Shown: positions 17,855 to 26,709, numbered from the stretch's first letter. The stretch: 64,000 nucleotides of DNA from Lentimicrobiaceae bacterium (GCA_020636745.1 JACJXH010000001.1:620001-684000); one strand, 5' to 3'. Notes: generated by a model from the letters alone, not told the origin. A program made the numbers and translations.

Positions 17855-19810
17855 ATGAAGATTTTTTCAGCTGTGGCTCTGCTACTGGCACTAACAGGTG
17901 GCATTGCCAATGCACAGGACCTTAAAAATGCAGATTATAATGCGAATCCAAACAGGTGTTCTTATGTTCCGCCTCGTCAGGCTGATAACTGGTTGTTTTA
18001 TCAGAATGCCGGTTTGAAGTTTTCGGATCAGGGGGTTGCTGTGAATCATCCGGTTGTTGCAAATCTTCCAATTGGTGCCGGTACCGCTTCAATATCTGAT
18101 GAAGATGGGAATCTGATTTTGTATACCAACGGCTCAAATGTATGGAACAGCAATCATCAGGTAATAGCTACCGGTTTGGCAGGCAACCTGTATTCAAACC
18201 AGAATTCAATTATTGTACCCAGGCCGGGGTCTTCCAATCTGTTTTATGTTTTTACCACCGATCTGATTGATTTTTTCAATACTTCCAAAGGTTTGAACTA
18301 TACCCTTATCGATATGGCACTGAATAACAATGCAGGTGGAGTGGCAGAGGTGAATGTGAACCTGATGGCTAAGTGTACCCAAATGATTTCAGGCGTGCAA
18401 AGCGCCAACGGCATGGATACCTGGGTGCTGGCTCATACATTGGATTCCGATGAGTTTTATGCCTATAAAATTGACTCTAATGGGGTGAATCCAAGTCCGG
18501 TAATCAGCAGGGTGGGTGCTGTATTCAACAGTAATCCCAACGGTCGTGAGTATTTGGGGACCATCAAATTTTCGCCCAAAGGTGATAAACTTGCCTATGC
18601 CTCATTTGGAAAGGGTATTGTAGAGCTGTTTTCATTCAATAACGAAACAGGCGAGGTGGGCTACACAGGTTCTGTTTCTCCCACTGAATCCGGCCCAGCC
18701 CAGGGCCCGTATTATGTGGAGTTTTCGCCCGATGGCTCTAAATTATATTATACTGTCCCTAATCTGAACATTTTAACCAATAAACTTTATCAGTATGATA
18801 TTTCTTCGGCAACTGAAACTGTTTTAAATACGGGTACCATGGATCAGGATGTGTGGGCTTTGCAACTGGGACGTGATGGGAAAATTTATGTGACACACGA
18901 CCAAAAGTCGACTTTGGGTGTAATTGAAAATCCAAACCGTGCAGGCACTGACTGCAATTACAATGAAGCCGGACCTGAAATGAGTACTGCTACTGCCAAA
19001 CTTGGTCTTACCAATTTCAACCAGAGCTATTTTGATATTCCGCCCGTTGATTACGATACCAAATGCGAGGGAGATGCAACTGAGTTTTACCTTTTAAATA
19101 TTTCAAATATTACATCAATTGATTGGGATTTTGGCGACCCGGGCAGTAATGGCAATATAATTACAGGAGCAGATCCAACAGTTGTGCAGTCGCATGTTTA
19201 TAGCACCACCGGAGTGTTTAATGTTTCAATGACTGAGTATTATTTATCAGGCCCCGCATTGCAAAGAACATTTACTGTTCAGATTAACGCCTTGCCGGCC
19301 GAAGCATTCGAAGCTGAAAAAATTTACCTCTTCCCGGGGTCAACCATTCCTTTGTCGGCGCCTGAAAATATGTACAGTTATAACTGGCTTGCCGATGGCA
19401 GCAGTAATCAAACATTCAATGCCACAGAGCCTGGCAATTATACGGTGCAATACACCGACATCAAATGTTGCTCAAACGAAGATGCCATTGAAGTGCTTGA
19501 ACTGGATATAAGGCTTCCGAATGCATTCAGGCCTGTTGGCAGTATTGTTGAAGACAATAAAACCTTTAAGCTGCTGGGTCCGACCGAAGCAAACGATGAT
19601 GTAATTGAAGATGTGACCTTTTTGATTTACAATCGTTGGGGGCAGCTGATGTGGGAAGCCCGGAATGCTGATGATGCCTGGGACGGTACTTTTAAAGGCC
19701 AGATGCAACCCGCCGGTATTTATATATGGGATATGTCGTTCAAAGCCAAAGAAAATGTGATGGCTGTGAGCAAAGCTAAATACAGAGGTGTTGTTACTTT
19801 GTTAAGGTAA
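17855..19810 (+). CDS. T9SS type B (gliding-motility-associated C-terminal) protein with beta-propeller and PKD domain
   Basis: A 651-residue exported protein; the ATG at 17855 starts a good signal peptide (MKIFSAVALLLALTGG..., ending NAQ), preferred over the TTG one codon upstream. Residues of about 30-400 look like a lactonase/WD-type beta-propeller (IKFSPKGDKLAYASFGKG, VEFSPDGSKLYYTV). A PKD-like module follows (SIDWDFGDPGSNGN, HVYSTTGVFNVSM). The C-terminal 90 residues match the CHU_C/gliding-motility type B sorting domain (LPNAFRPVG, FLIYNRWGQLMWEA, DAWDGTFKGQMQPAGIYIW). Type B substrates are exported by T9SS and often stay surface-attached via SprF/PorP-like partners. It follows the two type A genes in the same direction and could share regulation with them. 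Confidence 0.88.
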   Translation: MKIFSAVALLLALTGGIANAQDLKNADYNANPNRCSYVPPRQADNWLFYQNAGLKFSDQGVAVNHPVVANLPIGAGTASISDEDGNLILYTNGSNVWNSNHQVIATGLAGNLYSNQNSIIVPRPGSSNLFYVFTTDLIDFFNTSKGLNYTLIDMALNNNAGGVAEVNVNLMAKCTQMISGVQSANGMDTWVLAHTLDSDEFYAYKIDSNGVNPSPVISRVGAVFNSNPNGREYLGTIKFSPKGDKLAYASFGKGIVELFSFNNETGEVGYTGSVSPTESGPAQGPYYVEFSPDGSKLYYTVPNLNILTNKLYQYDISSATETVLNTGTMDQDVWALQLGRDGKIYVTHDQKSTLGVIENPNRAGTDCNYNEAGPEMSTATAKLGLTNFNQSYFDIPPVDYDTKCEGDATEFYLLNISNITSIDWDFGDPGSNGNIITGADPTVVQSHVYSTTGVFNVSMTEYYLSGPALQRTFTVQINALPAEAFEAEKIYLFPGSTIPLSAPENMYSYNWLADGSSNQTFNATEPGNYTVQYTDIKCCSNEDAIEVLELDIRLPNAFRPVGSIVEDNKTFKLLGPTEANDDVIEDVTFLIYNRWGQLMWEARNADDAWDGTFKGQMQPAGIYIWDMSFKAKENVMAVSKAKYRGVVTLLR

Positions 19811-19832
19811 GCGCTGCATACGTTATGATTTT

Positions 19833-19858
19833 AAAGGCCGGCTCACCCGGCTTTTTTT
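19833..19858 (+). terminator. Rho-independent terminator after the type B T9SS gene
   Basis: A GCCGG/CCGGC stem (19837-19841 with 19847-19851), extended by A-T and G-T pairs, has a 5-nt loop and seven T residues. The tail merges into the -7 box of the next gene. Confidence 0.75.
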
Positions 19859-19865
19859 ATCTTTG
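19858..19865 (+). promoter_or_regulatory. Candidate -7 box (TATCTTTG) for the methyltransferase-tex operon
   Basis: Exact TAnnTTTG match 15 bp ahead of the ATG at 19881. It overlaps the end of the upstream terminator. It supports the ATG at 19881 over the TTG at 19863, which would lie upstream of the expected transcription start. Confidence 0.5.
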
Positions 19866-19880
19866 CATAAAGCATTAAAG

Positions 19881-20567
19881 ATGAGTTTTATTGACGATCC
19901 TCTCCGGTATCTCGGAAGTTTTGCAGGTGAGCAAAGGGTTGATGTTTATAAAAGCCTTGTTGGCCCTGATATTGAAGTGAGCCTTATCAATGGCAGATAC
20001 CAGCTGAATGCCGGTTGTGTCAATTATTCATATGGCCCTCTGCACGATGCCTTCAGACGATATTTTGCAAAGGATAAACCTCGTTTTGTTGAAACGGATC
20101 CAATTTTGATACTGGGATTCGGCGGTGGCAGTGTGGCGGTTATTCTTCGCGAAGAGCTGGGCTTTAACAATCCCGTAACCGGTGTCGAACTGGATGAAGC
20201 TGTTTTAAATGCCGCATATGATCATTTTAATATTGACAGACTCAAAAACCTCGAAATTGTCAGGATGGATGCGCATGATTACATAAACACCTGCCAGCAG
20301 AAATTTGCTTTGATTGTCATCGATCTTTATGTAGATGAATTTGTTCCTCCGGTTTTTGAATCAACTGGTTTTTTGCAAAGAGTACACAACTGTTTGCTTC
20401 CAGGAGGAAAGGTTGTGTTTAATAAACTGGAGTCAGATGAAAAAACCTGCGGGGAAAGAATAGCGCTTGAAACAATCTTTAACAATATATTTGCACGTTG
20501 TATCACATTCAAAATTCCGGTAAATAAGCAAAGTCCCAACTATATGATTACCGGATTTGCAGATTGA
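19881..20567 (+). CDS. Spermidine-synthase-like class I SAM-dependent methyltransferase-fold protein
   Basis: A 228-residue cytoplasmic protein with a Rossmann fold. The nucleotide-binding glycine motif is ILGFGGGSVAVIL, the acidic loop-2 residue lies in TGVELDEAVLNAA, and a VRMDAHDYI motif and IVIDLYVDEFVP strand follow. This order matches spermidine synthase-like proteins, which include true aminopropyltransferases and many uncharacterised relatives. No other polyamine gene is nearby and the length is short for SpeE, so the substrate is unassigned. The stop is 5 bp before the preferred tex start, indicating an operon. Confidence 0.7.
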   Translation: MSFIDDPLRYLGSFAGEQRVDVYKSLVGPDIEVSLINGRYQLNAGCVNYSYGPLHDAFRRYFAKDKPRFVETDPILILGFGGGSVAVILREELGFNNPVTGVELDEAVLNAAYDHFNIDRLKNLEIVRMDAHDYINTCQQKFALIVIDLYVDEFVPPVFESTGFLQRVHNCLLPGGKVVFNKLESDEKTCGERIALETIFNNIFARCITFKIPVNKQSPNYMITGFAD

Positions 20568-20572
20568 AAAAG

Positions 20573-22738
20573 ATGAATGATTTGGCCATGAACGAAAACG
20601 AAAATATTTTTTCAGAGAAAATTGCCCGCGAATTAAATTTGCAAGCCTGGCAGGTGTTCAATACCATCAAACTGATGGAAGGCGGAGCTACAATTCCCTT
20701 TATTGCCCGTTACCGGAAGGAGATGACCGGAAGCCTGGATGAGGTGCAATTGGCCTTAATCCGCGACCGGCATGAAGTGTTGGTTGAAACAGAAAAACGT
20801 CGCGCCTATATTCTCAGTTCTATCATTGAGCAGGAGAAATTGACGCCTGAACTGGAACGCCAGATTTCTGAAGCACTCACGCTTACCGAGCTTGAAGATA
20901 TTTACCTTCCATATAAACCCAAGCGTAAAACCAGGGCTACCATTGCCAGGGAAAAAGGACTCGAACCCCTTGCGCAAATTCTGATGGCTCAGCAACCCAT
21001 CGATCCGGAACTGAAAGCAGAAGCTTTTATTGATGAAGAAAAATCGGTGACTACTACCGGGGATGCATTGGCCGGAGCCCGTGATATTATTGCGGAGTGG
21101 GTGAATGAAAGCAAAACTTCGCGCGAGAGGGTCAGAAATTTATTTACCAGAGAGGCAATGATAGTTTCCAGGCCTGTGAAAGGGAAGGAACTTGATGGAA
21201 TGCTGTATCAGAATTATTTCGATACCAGAGAAAATATCCTGAAAGCACCTTCTCACAGGGTGCTGGCTATGTTCCGCGGCGAGGCTGAAGGTTTCCTGAG
21301 GTTGTCAGTTGAGCCCGAAGAAGAAAAAGCAGTGGAAATGCTCGATCGCATATTTGTAAAGGCTGAAAATGATGCCGCTTTGCAGGTGAAAGCTGCTGTA
21401 AAAGATGCTTATAAGCGATTGCTGCAACCCTCAATGGAAACAGAAATACGGCAATTGGCCAAACAAAAAGCCGATGACGAAGCCATTAAAGTTTTTGCCG
21501 GAAATCTCAGGCAACTGTTGCTGGCTGCTCCATTGGGACAAAAAAACATCTTGGCCATTGATCCCGGTTTCCGTACCGGGTGCAAGGTAGTGTGCCTCGA
21601 TCGTCAGGGGCGCCTGTTGCACAATGAAACCATTTATCCGCATCCTCCGCAAAACGAAGTAAAAGAAGCAGTCGCTAAAATCAAAAATCTGGTTTCAGCC
21701 TATGGTATTGAAGCCATTGCCATCGGAAATGGAACCGCCGGCCGCGAAACTGATTATTTTATCAGCAAAATACCTTTCGACCGCGAGTTAATCTCCATTA
21801 TGGTTAACGAAAGCGGAGCTTCGGTTTATTCGGCTTCATCGGTGGCCCGCGAAGAGTTTCCTGAGTACGATGTAACTGTCAGAGGTGCAGTTTCCATTGG
21901 TCGCCGCCTGATGGATCCACTGGCCGAACTCGTAAAAATTGATCCCAAATCGATTGGTGTAGGCCAGTATCAGCACGATGTAAGTCAACCTGCCTTGCAG
22001 CGCAGTCTCGAAGATACCGTGGTAAACTGTGTGAACCAGGTAGGAGTTGAACTTAACACAGCCAGCAAGCAGTTGTTGAGCTACGTTTCGGGTGTGGGAC
22101 CGGTTCTGGCTCAGAATATAGTAGACTACCGGAATAAAAACGGGGAATTTAAAACCAGAAATGAACTGCTTAAAGTAAAACGTTTGGGCGACAAGGCGTT
22201 TGAGCAGGCCGCAGGCTTCCTCCGGATTAGGAATGCCAAAAACCCACTCGACAGAAGCGCTGTACACCCCGAGAGCTATCCAATTGTTCAGCGAATGGCT
22301 CAAAAACTGAATTGCAGTGTAGAGGATTTGATTGAAAAAGAAGAATTGCGCAAAAATATCAATCCGCGGGAGTTTATAACCGATAGTGCCGGTTTGCCCA
22401 CCATCAGCGATATTCTTCAGGAATTGTCAAAACCCGGCCGCGACCCGCGTGAGCAGTTCGATTTGTTTGAATTTGATAAAAATATCAACAGCATTGCCGA
22501 CCTGAGGCCTGGGATGGTGCTCAACGGCATTGTTTCAAATATCACTGCGTTTGGCGCTTTTGTCGACATTGGAGTGCATCAGGACGGACTGGTGCATGTG
22601 AGCCAGCTGGCCAACCGGTTTGTAAAAGACCCCAACGAGGTGGTTAAGCTTACCCAGCATGTGCGTGTTAAAGTGATGGATGTTGATGTTCAGCGCAAGC
22701 GCATTGCATTATCTATCAAAGAGGCCGCCAATCAATAA
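20573..22738 (+). CDS. tex: Tex-family S1 RNA-binding transcription accessory protein
   Basis: A 721-residue protein matching Tex in length and domain order: an N-terminal helical Tex region (GGATIPFIARYRKEMTGSLD), a YqgF/RNase H-like domain near residues 325-460 (ILAIDPGFRTGCKVV), helix-hairpin-helix motifs (YVSGVGPVLAQNIVDYR), and a C-terminal S1 domain at about 646-716 (GMVLNGIVSNITAFGAFVDI). Tex binds nucleic acid and is linked to transcription stability and stress tolerance. The ATG at 20573 is chosen; an in-frame TTG at 20564 would overlap the upstream stop. It lies directly downstream of the methyltransferase gene. Confidence 0.93.
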   Translation: MNDLAMNENENIFSEKIARELNLQAWQVFNTIKLMEGGATIPFIARYRKEMTGSLDEVQLALIRDRHEVLVETEKRRAYILSSIIEQEKLTPELERQISEALTLTELEDIYLPYKPKRKTRATIAREKGLEPLAQILMAQQPIDPELKAEAFIDEEKSVTTTGDALAGARDIIAEWVNESKTSRERVRNLFTREAMIVSRPVKGKELDGMLYQNYFDTRENILKAPSHRVLAMFRGEAEGFLRLSVEPEEEKAVEMLDRIFVKAENDAALQVKAAVKDAYKRLLQPSMETEIRQLAKQKADDEAIKVFAGNLRQLLLAAPLGQKNILAIDPGFRTGCKVVCLDRQGRLLHNETIYPHPPQNEVKEAVAKIKNLVSAYGIEAIAIGNGTAGRETDYFISKIPFDRELISIMVNESGASVYSASSVAREEFPEYDVTVRGAVSIGRRLMDPLAELVKIDPKSIGVGQYQHDVSQPALQRSLEDTVVNCVNQVGVELNTASKQLLSYVSGVGPVLAQNIVDYRNKNGEFKTRNELLKVKRLGDKAFEQAAGFLRIRNAKNPLDRSAVHPESYPIVQRMAQKLNCSVEDLIEKEELRKNINPREFITDSAGLPTISDILQELSKPGRDPREQFDLFEFDKNINSIADLRPGMVLNGIVSNITAFGAFVDIGVHQDGLVHVSQLANRFVKDPNEVVKLTQHVRVKVMDVDVQRKRIALSIKEAANQ

Positions 22739-22777
22739 TTTTTATACTAATTTGGCCTTTAACCCGTTGTTGAATAC

Positions 22778-23479
22778 ATGACCAATCAAGATTTGCTACT
22801 GATGTTTAAAAAACTGATACTACTTGTCCTTCCATTTTTCGTTTTGTCTGTTCATCACACCTATGCCCAGCGTATCATGGGGGCTGTAATTGCCGGTGTA
22901 AATGCCACACAGGTTGATGGCGACGAAGTTTTTGGCTACCATAAGTTTGGTTTAAATGCCGGCGCTGCAGCAATTATTCCTTTCAACAACAAGTGGTCGG
23001 TAAGTATCGAAAATATATACAGCCAGAAAGGCGCTCATCAGCGCAGCGTTTATCTTGATTCACTGGATGGTTCATATGACTTAAAGCTGAATTATCTGGA
23101 TGTGCCGGTGCTGGTGCAGTTTACCGACAAAGATATTGTAACCTTCGGGGCTGGCATGTCATGGGGGCGATTGGTGGGTATTGCTGAACAGCGCAATGGA
23201 TATGATTTGAATGAAACCACGCTCGAAAGCGGAATTTACCGCAGCAGCGACCTTAATCTGCTTATTGATGTTAAATTCAGGTTGATTGACAGGCTACGGT
23301 TTAATGTACGGTATGCTTATTCTGTCAGACCCATTGCTACCCGCGAAATCATTGATTCAAAAACCGGCAAACCCAATATCCGCGATCAGTACAACGGAAT
23401 GTTTACTTTCAGACTCTACTATGTGTTTAACGAAAGATTGAGTCGCGAAAGCCGCAGCCAAACGCCGCAAATCAGATAA
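22778..23479 (+). CDS. PorT-like outer-membrane beta-barrel protein
   Basis: A 233-residue exported protein; the signal peptide MFKKLILLVLPFFVLSV...HTYAQ starts at an internal ATG (22802), so either 22778 or 22802 may be the start. The mature part shows the pattern of the PorT/outer-membrane barrel family: GAVIAGVNATQVDGDEVFGY near its N-terminus, then YLDVPVLVQFTDKD, DLNLLIDVKFRLIDRLRFN and a final aromatic strand. PorT itself is a T9SS component, but many relatives have other roles, so assignment to secretion is only suggestive. It is separated by 2 bp from the following cupin gene, implying co-transcription. Confidence 0.72.
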   Translation: MTNQDLLLMFKKLILLVLPFFVLSVHHTYAQRIMGAVIAGVNATQVDGDEVFGYHKFGLNAGAAAIIPFNNKWSVSIENIYSQKGAHQRSVYLDSLDGSYDLKLNYLDVPVLVQFTDKDIVTFGAGMSWGRLVGIAEQRNGYDLNETTLESGIYRSSDLNLLIDVKFRLIDRLRFNVRYAYSVRPIATREIIDSKTGKPNIRDQYNGMFTFRLYYVFNERLSRESRSQTPQIR

Positions 23480-23481
23480 TC

Positions 23482-23985
23482 ATGAAACCTTCTTCCTATT
23501 TTGTTGAACATCTTGGCCTTCAGCGTCATCCGGAAGGAGGCTGGTATAAAGAAGTTTACCGTTCTCCCTTTATTCTGGCAAAACAGGCCATCAATGATTC
23601 TTTTTCAGGAGATCGGAACCTCTCAACTTCTATTTATTTTTTGTTGGAAGGTGATGATTTTTCAGCTTTTCATCGCATAAAATCTGACGAAATATGGAAT
23701 TTTCATGCCGGTAGCTCCCTGGTTATTTATTGGATTGATTTGAATGGTCTTATACAGATGCGCCGACTGGGAGAAGAGTTGCATTCAGGCGATTCGCCTC
23801 AGGTGGTAGTGCCGGCCGGATGCTGGTTTGCTGCCAAACCAATCAGTCCCGATACTTATTGCCTTGTTGGCTGTTCTGTGGCGCCTGGTTTCGATTTTGC
23901 CGATTTTGAAATGGCCAAACGAAATTTGCTTCTCCGCGAATATCCCGAGCATAAGGATATGATATTTGAATTTACAAGGGATTAG
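23482..23985 (+). CDS. DUF985 cupin-fold protein
   Basis: A 167-residue soluble protein matching the DUF985 (cupin_5) family. It has an N-terminal LGLQRHPEGGWYKEVYRS motif, the beta-strand segment STSIYFLLEGDDFSAFHRI, DEIWNFHAGSSLVIYWID, and a late VVPAGCWFAAKP. Members have a double-stranded beta-helix fold and have been linked to sugar-epimerase-like proteins, but no reaction is established. It begins 2 bp after the PorT-like gene and converges on the small repeat-protein gene at 24075-24410. Confidence 0.85.
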   Translation: MKPSSYFVEHLGLQRHPEGGWYKEVYRSPFILAKQAINDSFSGDRNLSTSIYFLLEGDDFSAFHRIKSDEIWNFHAGSSLVIYWIDLNGLIQMRRLGEELHSGDSPQVVVPAGCWFAAKPISPDTYCLVGCSVAPGFDFADFEMAKRNLLLREYPEHKDMIFEFTRD

Positions 23986-24074
23986 AACAACTGAATTTCT
24001 GATTTTTTTGAATTTGCTATGAATTTGATGGCTTTACAGGACGATTAACCGGCTTTTTTCGGTTGTTCTTCTGC

Positions 24075-24410
24075 TTAATAAACCAAATGAATTTTACTCC
24101 TGTTTTTCCAACCGGCATCATATCGGTTTTCAACAAAAAAAATCAATAAGTCAGCATCGTATCTGTTGGCTGCAAACCATATAATTTTGTCGGCATCGTA
24201 CCGGTTTTTTGCAAAAAACCAACGGCCATCCTTGTCGGCATCATACCTGTTGTCTGTTTTATAAACCAGCAAATCGGCATCATACCGGTTTTCCACAATA
24301 AACACTTTAAAATCGGCATCGTATTGGTTTTCGCATGAAAATACAATCTGTGCAAAAAGGCTTGCAGAAAGTCCCAGGCAGAAATACAAAATGATGAGGA
24401 ATGATTTCAT
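24075..24410 (-). CDS. Small exported NxYDAD hexapeptide-repeat protein (DUF6150-like)
   Basis: A 111-residue protein with a signal peptide (residues 1-20, ending LFAQ). The mature part is six copies of N-[Q/R]-Y-D-A-[D/G] spaced 13, 13, 15, 13 and 13 residues apart, with hydrophobic strands between (FKVFIVE, LLVYKTD, KIIWFAA, LLIFFVE). The last copy is NRYDAG followed by WKN. The regular spacing suggests a small beta-propeller or beta-solenoid with an Asp-rich, possibly metal-binding turn in each unit; that is inference. I recall a Bacteroidota family of such proteins (DUF6150) with no known function. It follows trmN6 by 47 bp on the same strand and could be the last gene of the rpsP operon. 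Confidence 0.8.
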   Translation of the reverse strand: MKSFLIILYFCLGLSASLFAQIVFSCENQYDADFKVFIVENRYDADLLVYKTDNRYDADKDGRWFFAKNRYDADKIIWFAANRYDADLLIFFVENRYDAGWKNRSKIHLVY

Positions 24411-24457
24411 GATTTATGGTTTTTGATATACGCAACAAAAACAATGCCTGTTATTGG

Positions 24458-25165
24458 TCAGAAATGAAGATAAAAAGCAGCAGTCAGGCTCTTATATTCA
24501 TCGGTGTATTCGCCTGATTGATGGCGGATTGATAATTGTTGTGCTTGCAAGGGCTGTTGTTGGTTTTTGCCAAATTCAAAAAGAATTCTGTTGGCAGGTT
24601 TCCCTTCGCGTGGAATAATATCAAGTCTTCTGTTCAGATGCAGGTGATGGACTTCTGCCTGAGCAAGGAAAATGGCCGCTTCCTTTACTGGCAGCACCAT
24701 GCTGAGCAAACCTCCTTTGGCAAGCAGGAGTGAAGCACAAAAAGCAAGGGCTTCAAAGGAAAGCAGGTCGTTATGGCGGGCATGGCTCCGCGTTGGTTCC
24801 GGCGACTTTAATGAGTTAATGAAATAAGGCGGATTGGTAATAATATGGTTGAAACTGCCGGGGATGGCTTGCCGGCAAAAGTCCTGAAGGCTAATGTGAA
24901 AAGTGCTGAACTTATGAGGCCAGGGGCTCGTTTGAAAGTTGCAAACAGCTGTTTTTACGGAAGATTCATCTATTTCAATAGCCGTAATGTTACTTTGGCT
25001 CTGCTGGGCAGCCATTAGCGCCAGCAGACCGCTGCCTGTGCCAATGTCCAGTATTTCTGTACTTTGCGAAAAGTCGGCCCATGAGCCAAGCAAAACAGAG
25101 TCTGTGCCGACTTTCATCGGGCAAGCTGAATCGTCAATTGTAAATTGCTTAAAACGGAAAGCCAT
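24458..25165 (-). CDS. trmN6: tRNA1(Val) (adenine-37-N6)-methyltransferase
   Basis: A 235-residue class I SAM methyltransferase that modifies A37 next to the anticodon of tRNA-Val in E. coli (YfiC). The SAM motif is ILDIGTGSGLLALM, the acidic motif II lies in ITAIEIDESSV, and the catalytic N-methylase motif NPPYF is near residues 112-116, followed by the family's SHARH segment. It is the third gene of a translation-related run (rpsP, rimM, trmN6), with a 42-bp gap to rimM. Confidence 0.9.
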   Translation of the reverse strand: MAFRFKQFTIDDSACPMKVGTDSVLLGSWADFSQSTEILDIGTGSGLLALMAAQQSQSNITAIEIDESSVKTAVCNFQTSPWPHKFSTFHISLQDFCRQAIPGSFNHIITNPPYFINSLKSPEPTRSHARHNDLLSFEALAFCASLLLAKGGLLSMVLPVKEAAIFLAQAEVHHLHLNRRLDIIPREGKPANRILFEFGKNQQQPLQAQQLSIRHQSGEYTDEYKSLTAAFYLHF

Positions 25166-25207
25166 CCGGTAAATGTATAAAAAGCAGGGGAGGGATGTCG
25201 CGTATTT

Positions 25208-25732
25208 TTAATCCAGATAGAGCTCTATCAGTCCTTCTGGTGCGTCGGTATAGACTGTTTTTTTCTCTCTGTCTACATCCAGAATTATCTCATCTGTAAT
25301 CGGAATCAGAATTTCTTTTCCTTTCAGCATACTTCTCAGCACAGCCTGGTGGGGGTATTCCAATACCTCTTCCACTATTCCGGCTTCTCCAAAATTTTTG
25401 TCGAGTACTGTAAAGCCCTTCACCTCGTGATAATAAAACCGGTTGCCGGTTAACGGGGGAAGCATGGAATTGGGCAGATAAAGTTCGCAATTTACCAGAA
25501 GGGAGGCCATGGCAACATCATCCACATCCAGAAAGGTAACCACTGCATTGTTATTGTGCCTCAGGTCAATGGATTCAATAAAAAATGGAATCAGCTGGCC
25601 GTTCATCTGAACGAAAACTGATTCCATTTTAAGGTAATTTTCAGGATTATCTGTATCGAGATATATCTGGAGAGCTCCTTTGGCTGCAAATAATTTGGTT
25701 ATTTTGCCGAGGTAAAAATAGCCTTCCATCAT
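25208..25732 (-). CDS. rimM: Ribosome maturation factor RimM
   Basis: A 174-residue protein that binds ribosomal protein S19 and helps mature the 30S head. The N-terminal barrel begins YFYLGKITKLFAAKGALQIY. The PRC-barrel half includes NRFYYHEVKGFTVLD, GIVEEVLEYPHQAVL and the family's IPITDEIILDVDREKKTV. Two adjacent ATG codons (25732 and 25729) are possible starts. It is 19 bp downstream of rpsP, the classical partner gene. Confidence 0.92.
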   Translation of the reverse strand: MMEGYFYLGKITKLFAAKGALQIYLDTDNPENYLKMESVFVQMNGQLIPFFIESIDLRHNNNAVVTFLDVDDVAMASLLVNCELYLPNSMLPPLTGNRFYYHEVKGFTVLDKNFGEAGIVEEVLEYPHQAVLRSMLKGKEILIPITDEIILDVDREKKTVYTDAPEGLIELYLD

Positions 25733-25751
25733 TTCCTGTAATACTGTAGAA

Positions 25752-26306
25752 TTATTCTGCAGCAGGTTCTTCAGTGGCTTCGGCTGAGGCTTCGGCGTCT
25801 GTTTCAGCTACAGGTTCTTCTGTGGCTTCGTTGGCAGCTTCCGCTTCTTTCTGAAGTTTTTTAGCAATCTCAGCAGCGCGGGCTTCATTTACTTTAATTT
25901 CGTCAGCCAGGCGCTTTTTCATTGCCTCTTTTTCGCTCAGTTCAACAGCTTTCTCGGCGCTGGTGATTTTGGCCTGTTTGGCTTCTTTCCATTCGTTGAA
26001 ACGAACTTCAGCAACTTCTTTGGTAAATGCACCTTTAGCTACACCTTTCATCAGGTGATTGTAGTGCAGGATACCTTGCTCAGAAAGAATTGCTTTTACG
26101 GTTGGCGTGGGATCGGCTCCTTTTACAAACCAATCGTAAGCTTTAGCAAAATCAAGATCGATTTCTGCAGGTTTCGCAACAGGGTTATACGTGCCAATCT
26201 TTTCGATGAATCTTCCATCCCGGGGTGCACGACCGTCCGCAATTACAATGTGATAGAAAGGCCTGCCCTTTTTACCATGACGTTGTAATCTCATTTTTGT
26301 TGGCAT
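25752..26306 (-). CDS. rpsP: 30S ribosomal protein S16 with acidic Ala/Glu-rich C-terminal extension
   Basis: Residues 1 to about 95 are a standard S16 (MRLQRHGKKGRPFYHIVIAD, DGRFIEKIGTYNPVAKP, and the VKAILSEQGILHYN region). About 85 further residues form a charged helical tail (EKEAMKKRLADEIKVNEARA) that ends in a low-complexity Glu/Ala segment. E. coli S16 is about 82 residues; long tails are usual in Bacteroidota. The tail may pack on the ribosome surface, but its role is not known to me. First gene of the rpsP-rimM-trmN6 run. Confidence 0.95.
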   Translation of the reverse strand: MPTKMRLQRHGKKGRPFYHIVIADGRAPRDGRFIEKIGTYNPVAKPAEIDLDFAKAYDWFVKGADPTPTVKAILSEQGILHYNHLMKGVAKGAFTKEVAEVRFNEWKEAKQAKITSAEKAVELSEKEAMKKRLADEIKVNEARAAEIAKKLQKEAEAANEATEEPVAETDAEASAEATEEPAAE

Positions 26307-26410
26307 AAACTTTAATTTAAGTAGTTAAAATTATGTTTTTAAACAGGGGTGCAAAGTAACGCATTTATTTTGAGATAAAAAAGCGGTTGGAGAGGAATTT
26401 TATCAGTCCC

Positions 26411-26496
26411 AGAAATTCAGAATTACAGAATTACAGGATTTTACTATTACAGGATTTCAGGATTTCAGAATTTCAGAATATTGGATTACAGAATTA
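26411..26496. repeat. Imperfect AT-rich microsatellite (AATTACAGG/AATTTCAGG units)
   Basis: About ten near-copies of an 8-9 bp unit of the form (G/A)ATT(A/T)CAG occur in series, without coding potential. It lies between rpsP and the Pmp3 remnant. This kind of simple repeat marks non-selected intergenic DNA and may be a slippage or recombination site. Confidence 0.75.
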
Positions 26497-26607
26497 GATA
26501 ATTAAACGTTGCGGGATATCTGAGTTTTATAATTCGGTATAGAAAAAACGCGATGTTCGCGTCTCAGGCGGTTTACCATTGGTTATTATGCTGAATGGAA
26601 ATATAAT

Positions 26608-26709
26608 TTATCTCTTGTTTACAATAACGAGGGTCGCTATCACGACTTGTATCCACCCTGCAATGGTAAGCGGCACTATATTCACATTCGATTCTAAATC
26701 AACGCCATG
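26608..26709 (-). pseudogene. 5'-truncated remnant of a Pmp3/YqaE-family membrane protein gene
   Basis: Read on the minus strand, the frame ends LTIAGWIQVVIATLVIVNKR-stop, closely matching the end of the intact Pmp3 protein encoded at 28132-28284 (LTIAGWIPGVIAALIIVNKR). Upstream of this the frame shows only weak similarity (GVDLESNVNIVP), has no start codon, and meets a stop at 26710-26712. The first half of the protein is therefore lost. The two copies are also clearly alignable at the DNA level. A DUF4143 ATPase gene now separates them. Confidence 0.75.

Noticed and set aside
24112..24335. Regularly spaced short repeats that could suggest a CRISPR array
   Set aside because: The spacing is 39-45 bp with in-frame coding repeats and very short intervals; it is a protein repeat, and no cas gene is present.
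24143..24355. Repetitive frame (GMMP/TGTMPT) in the NxYDAD gene region
   Set aside because: Out-of-frame shadow of the coding repeat; it lacks a signal peptide and a sensible start.
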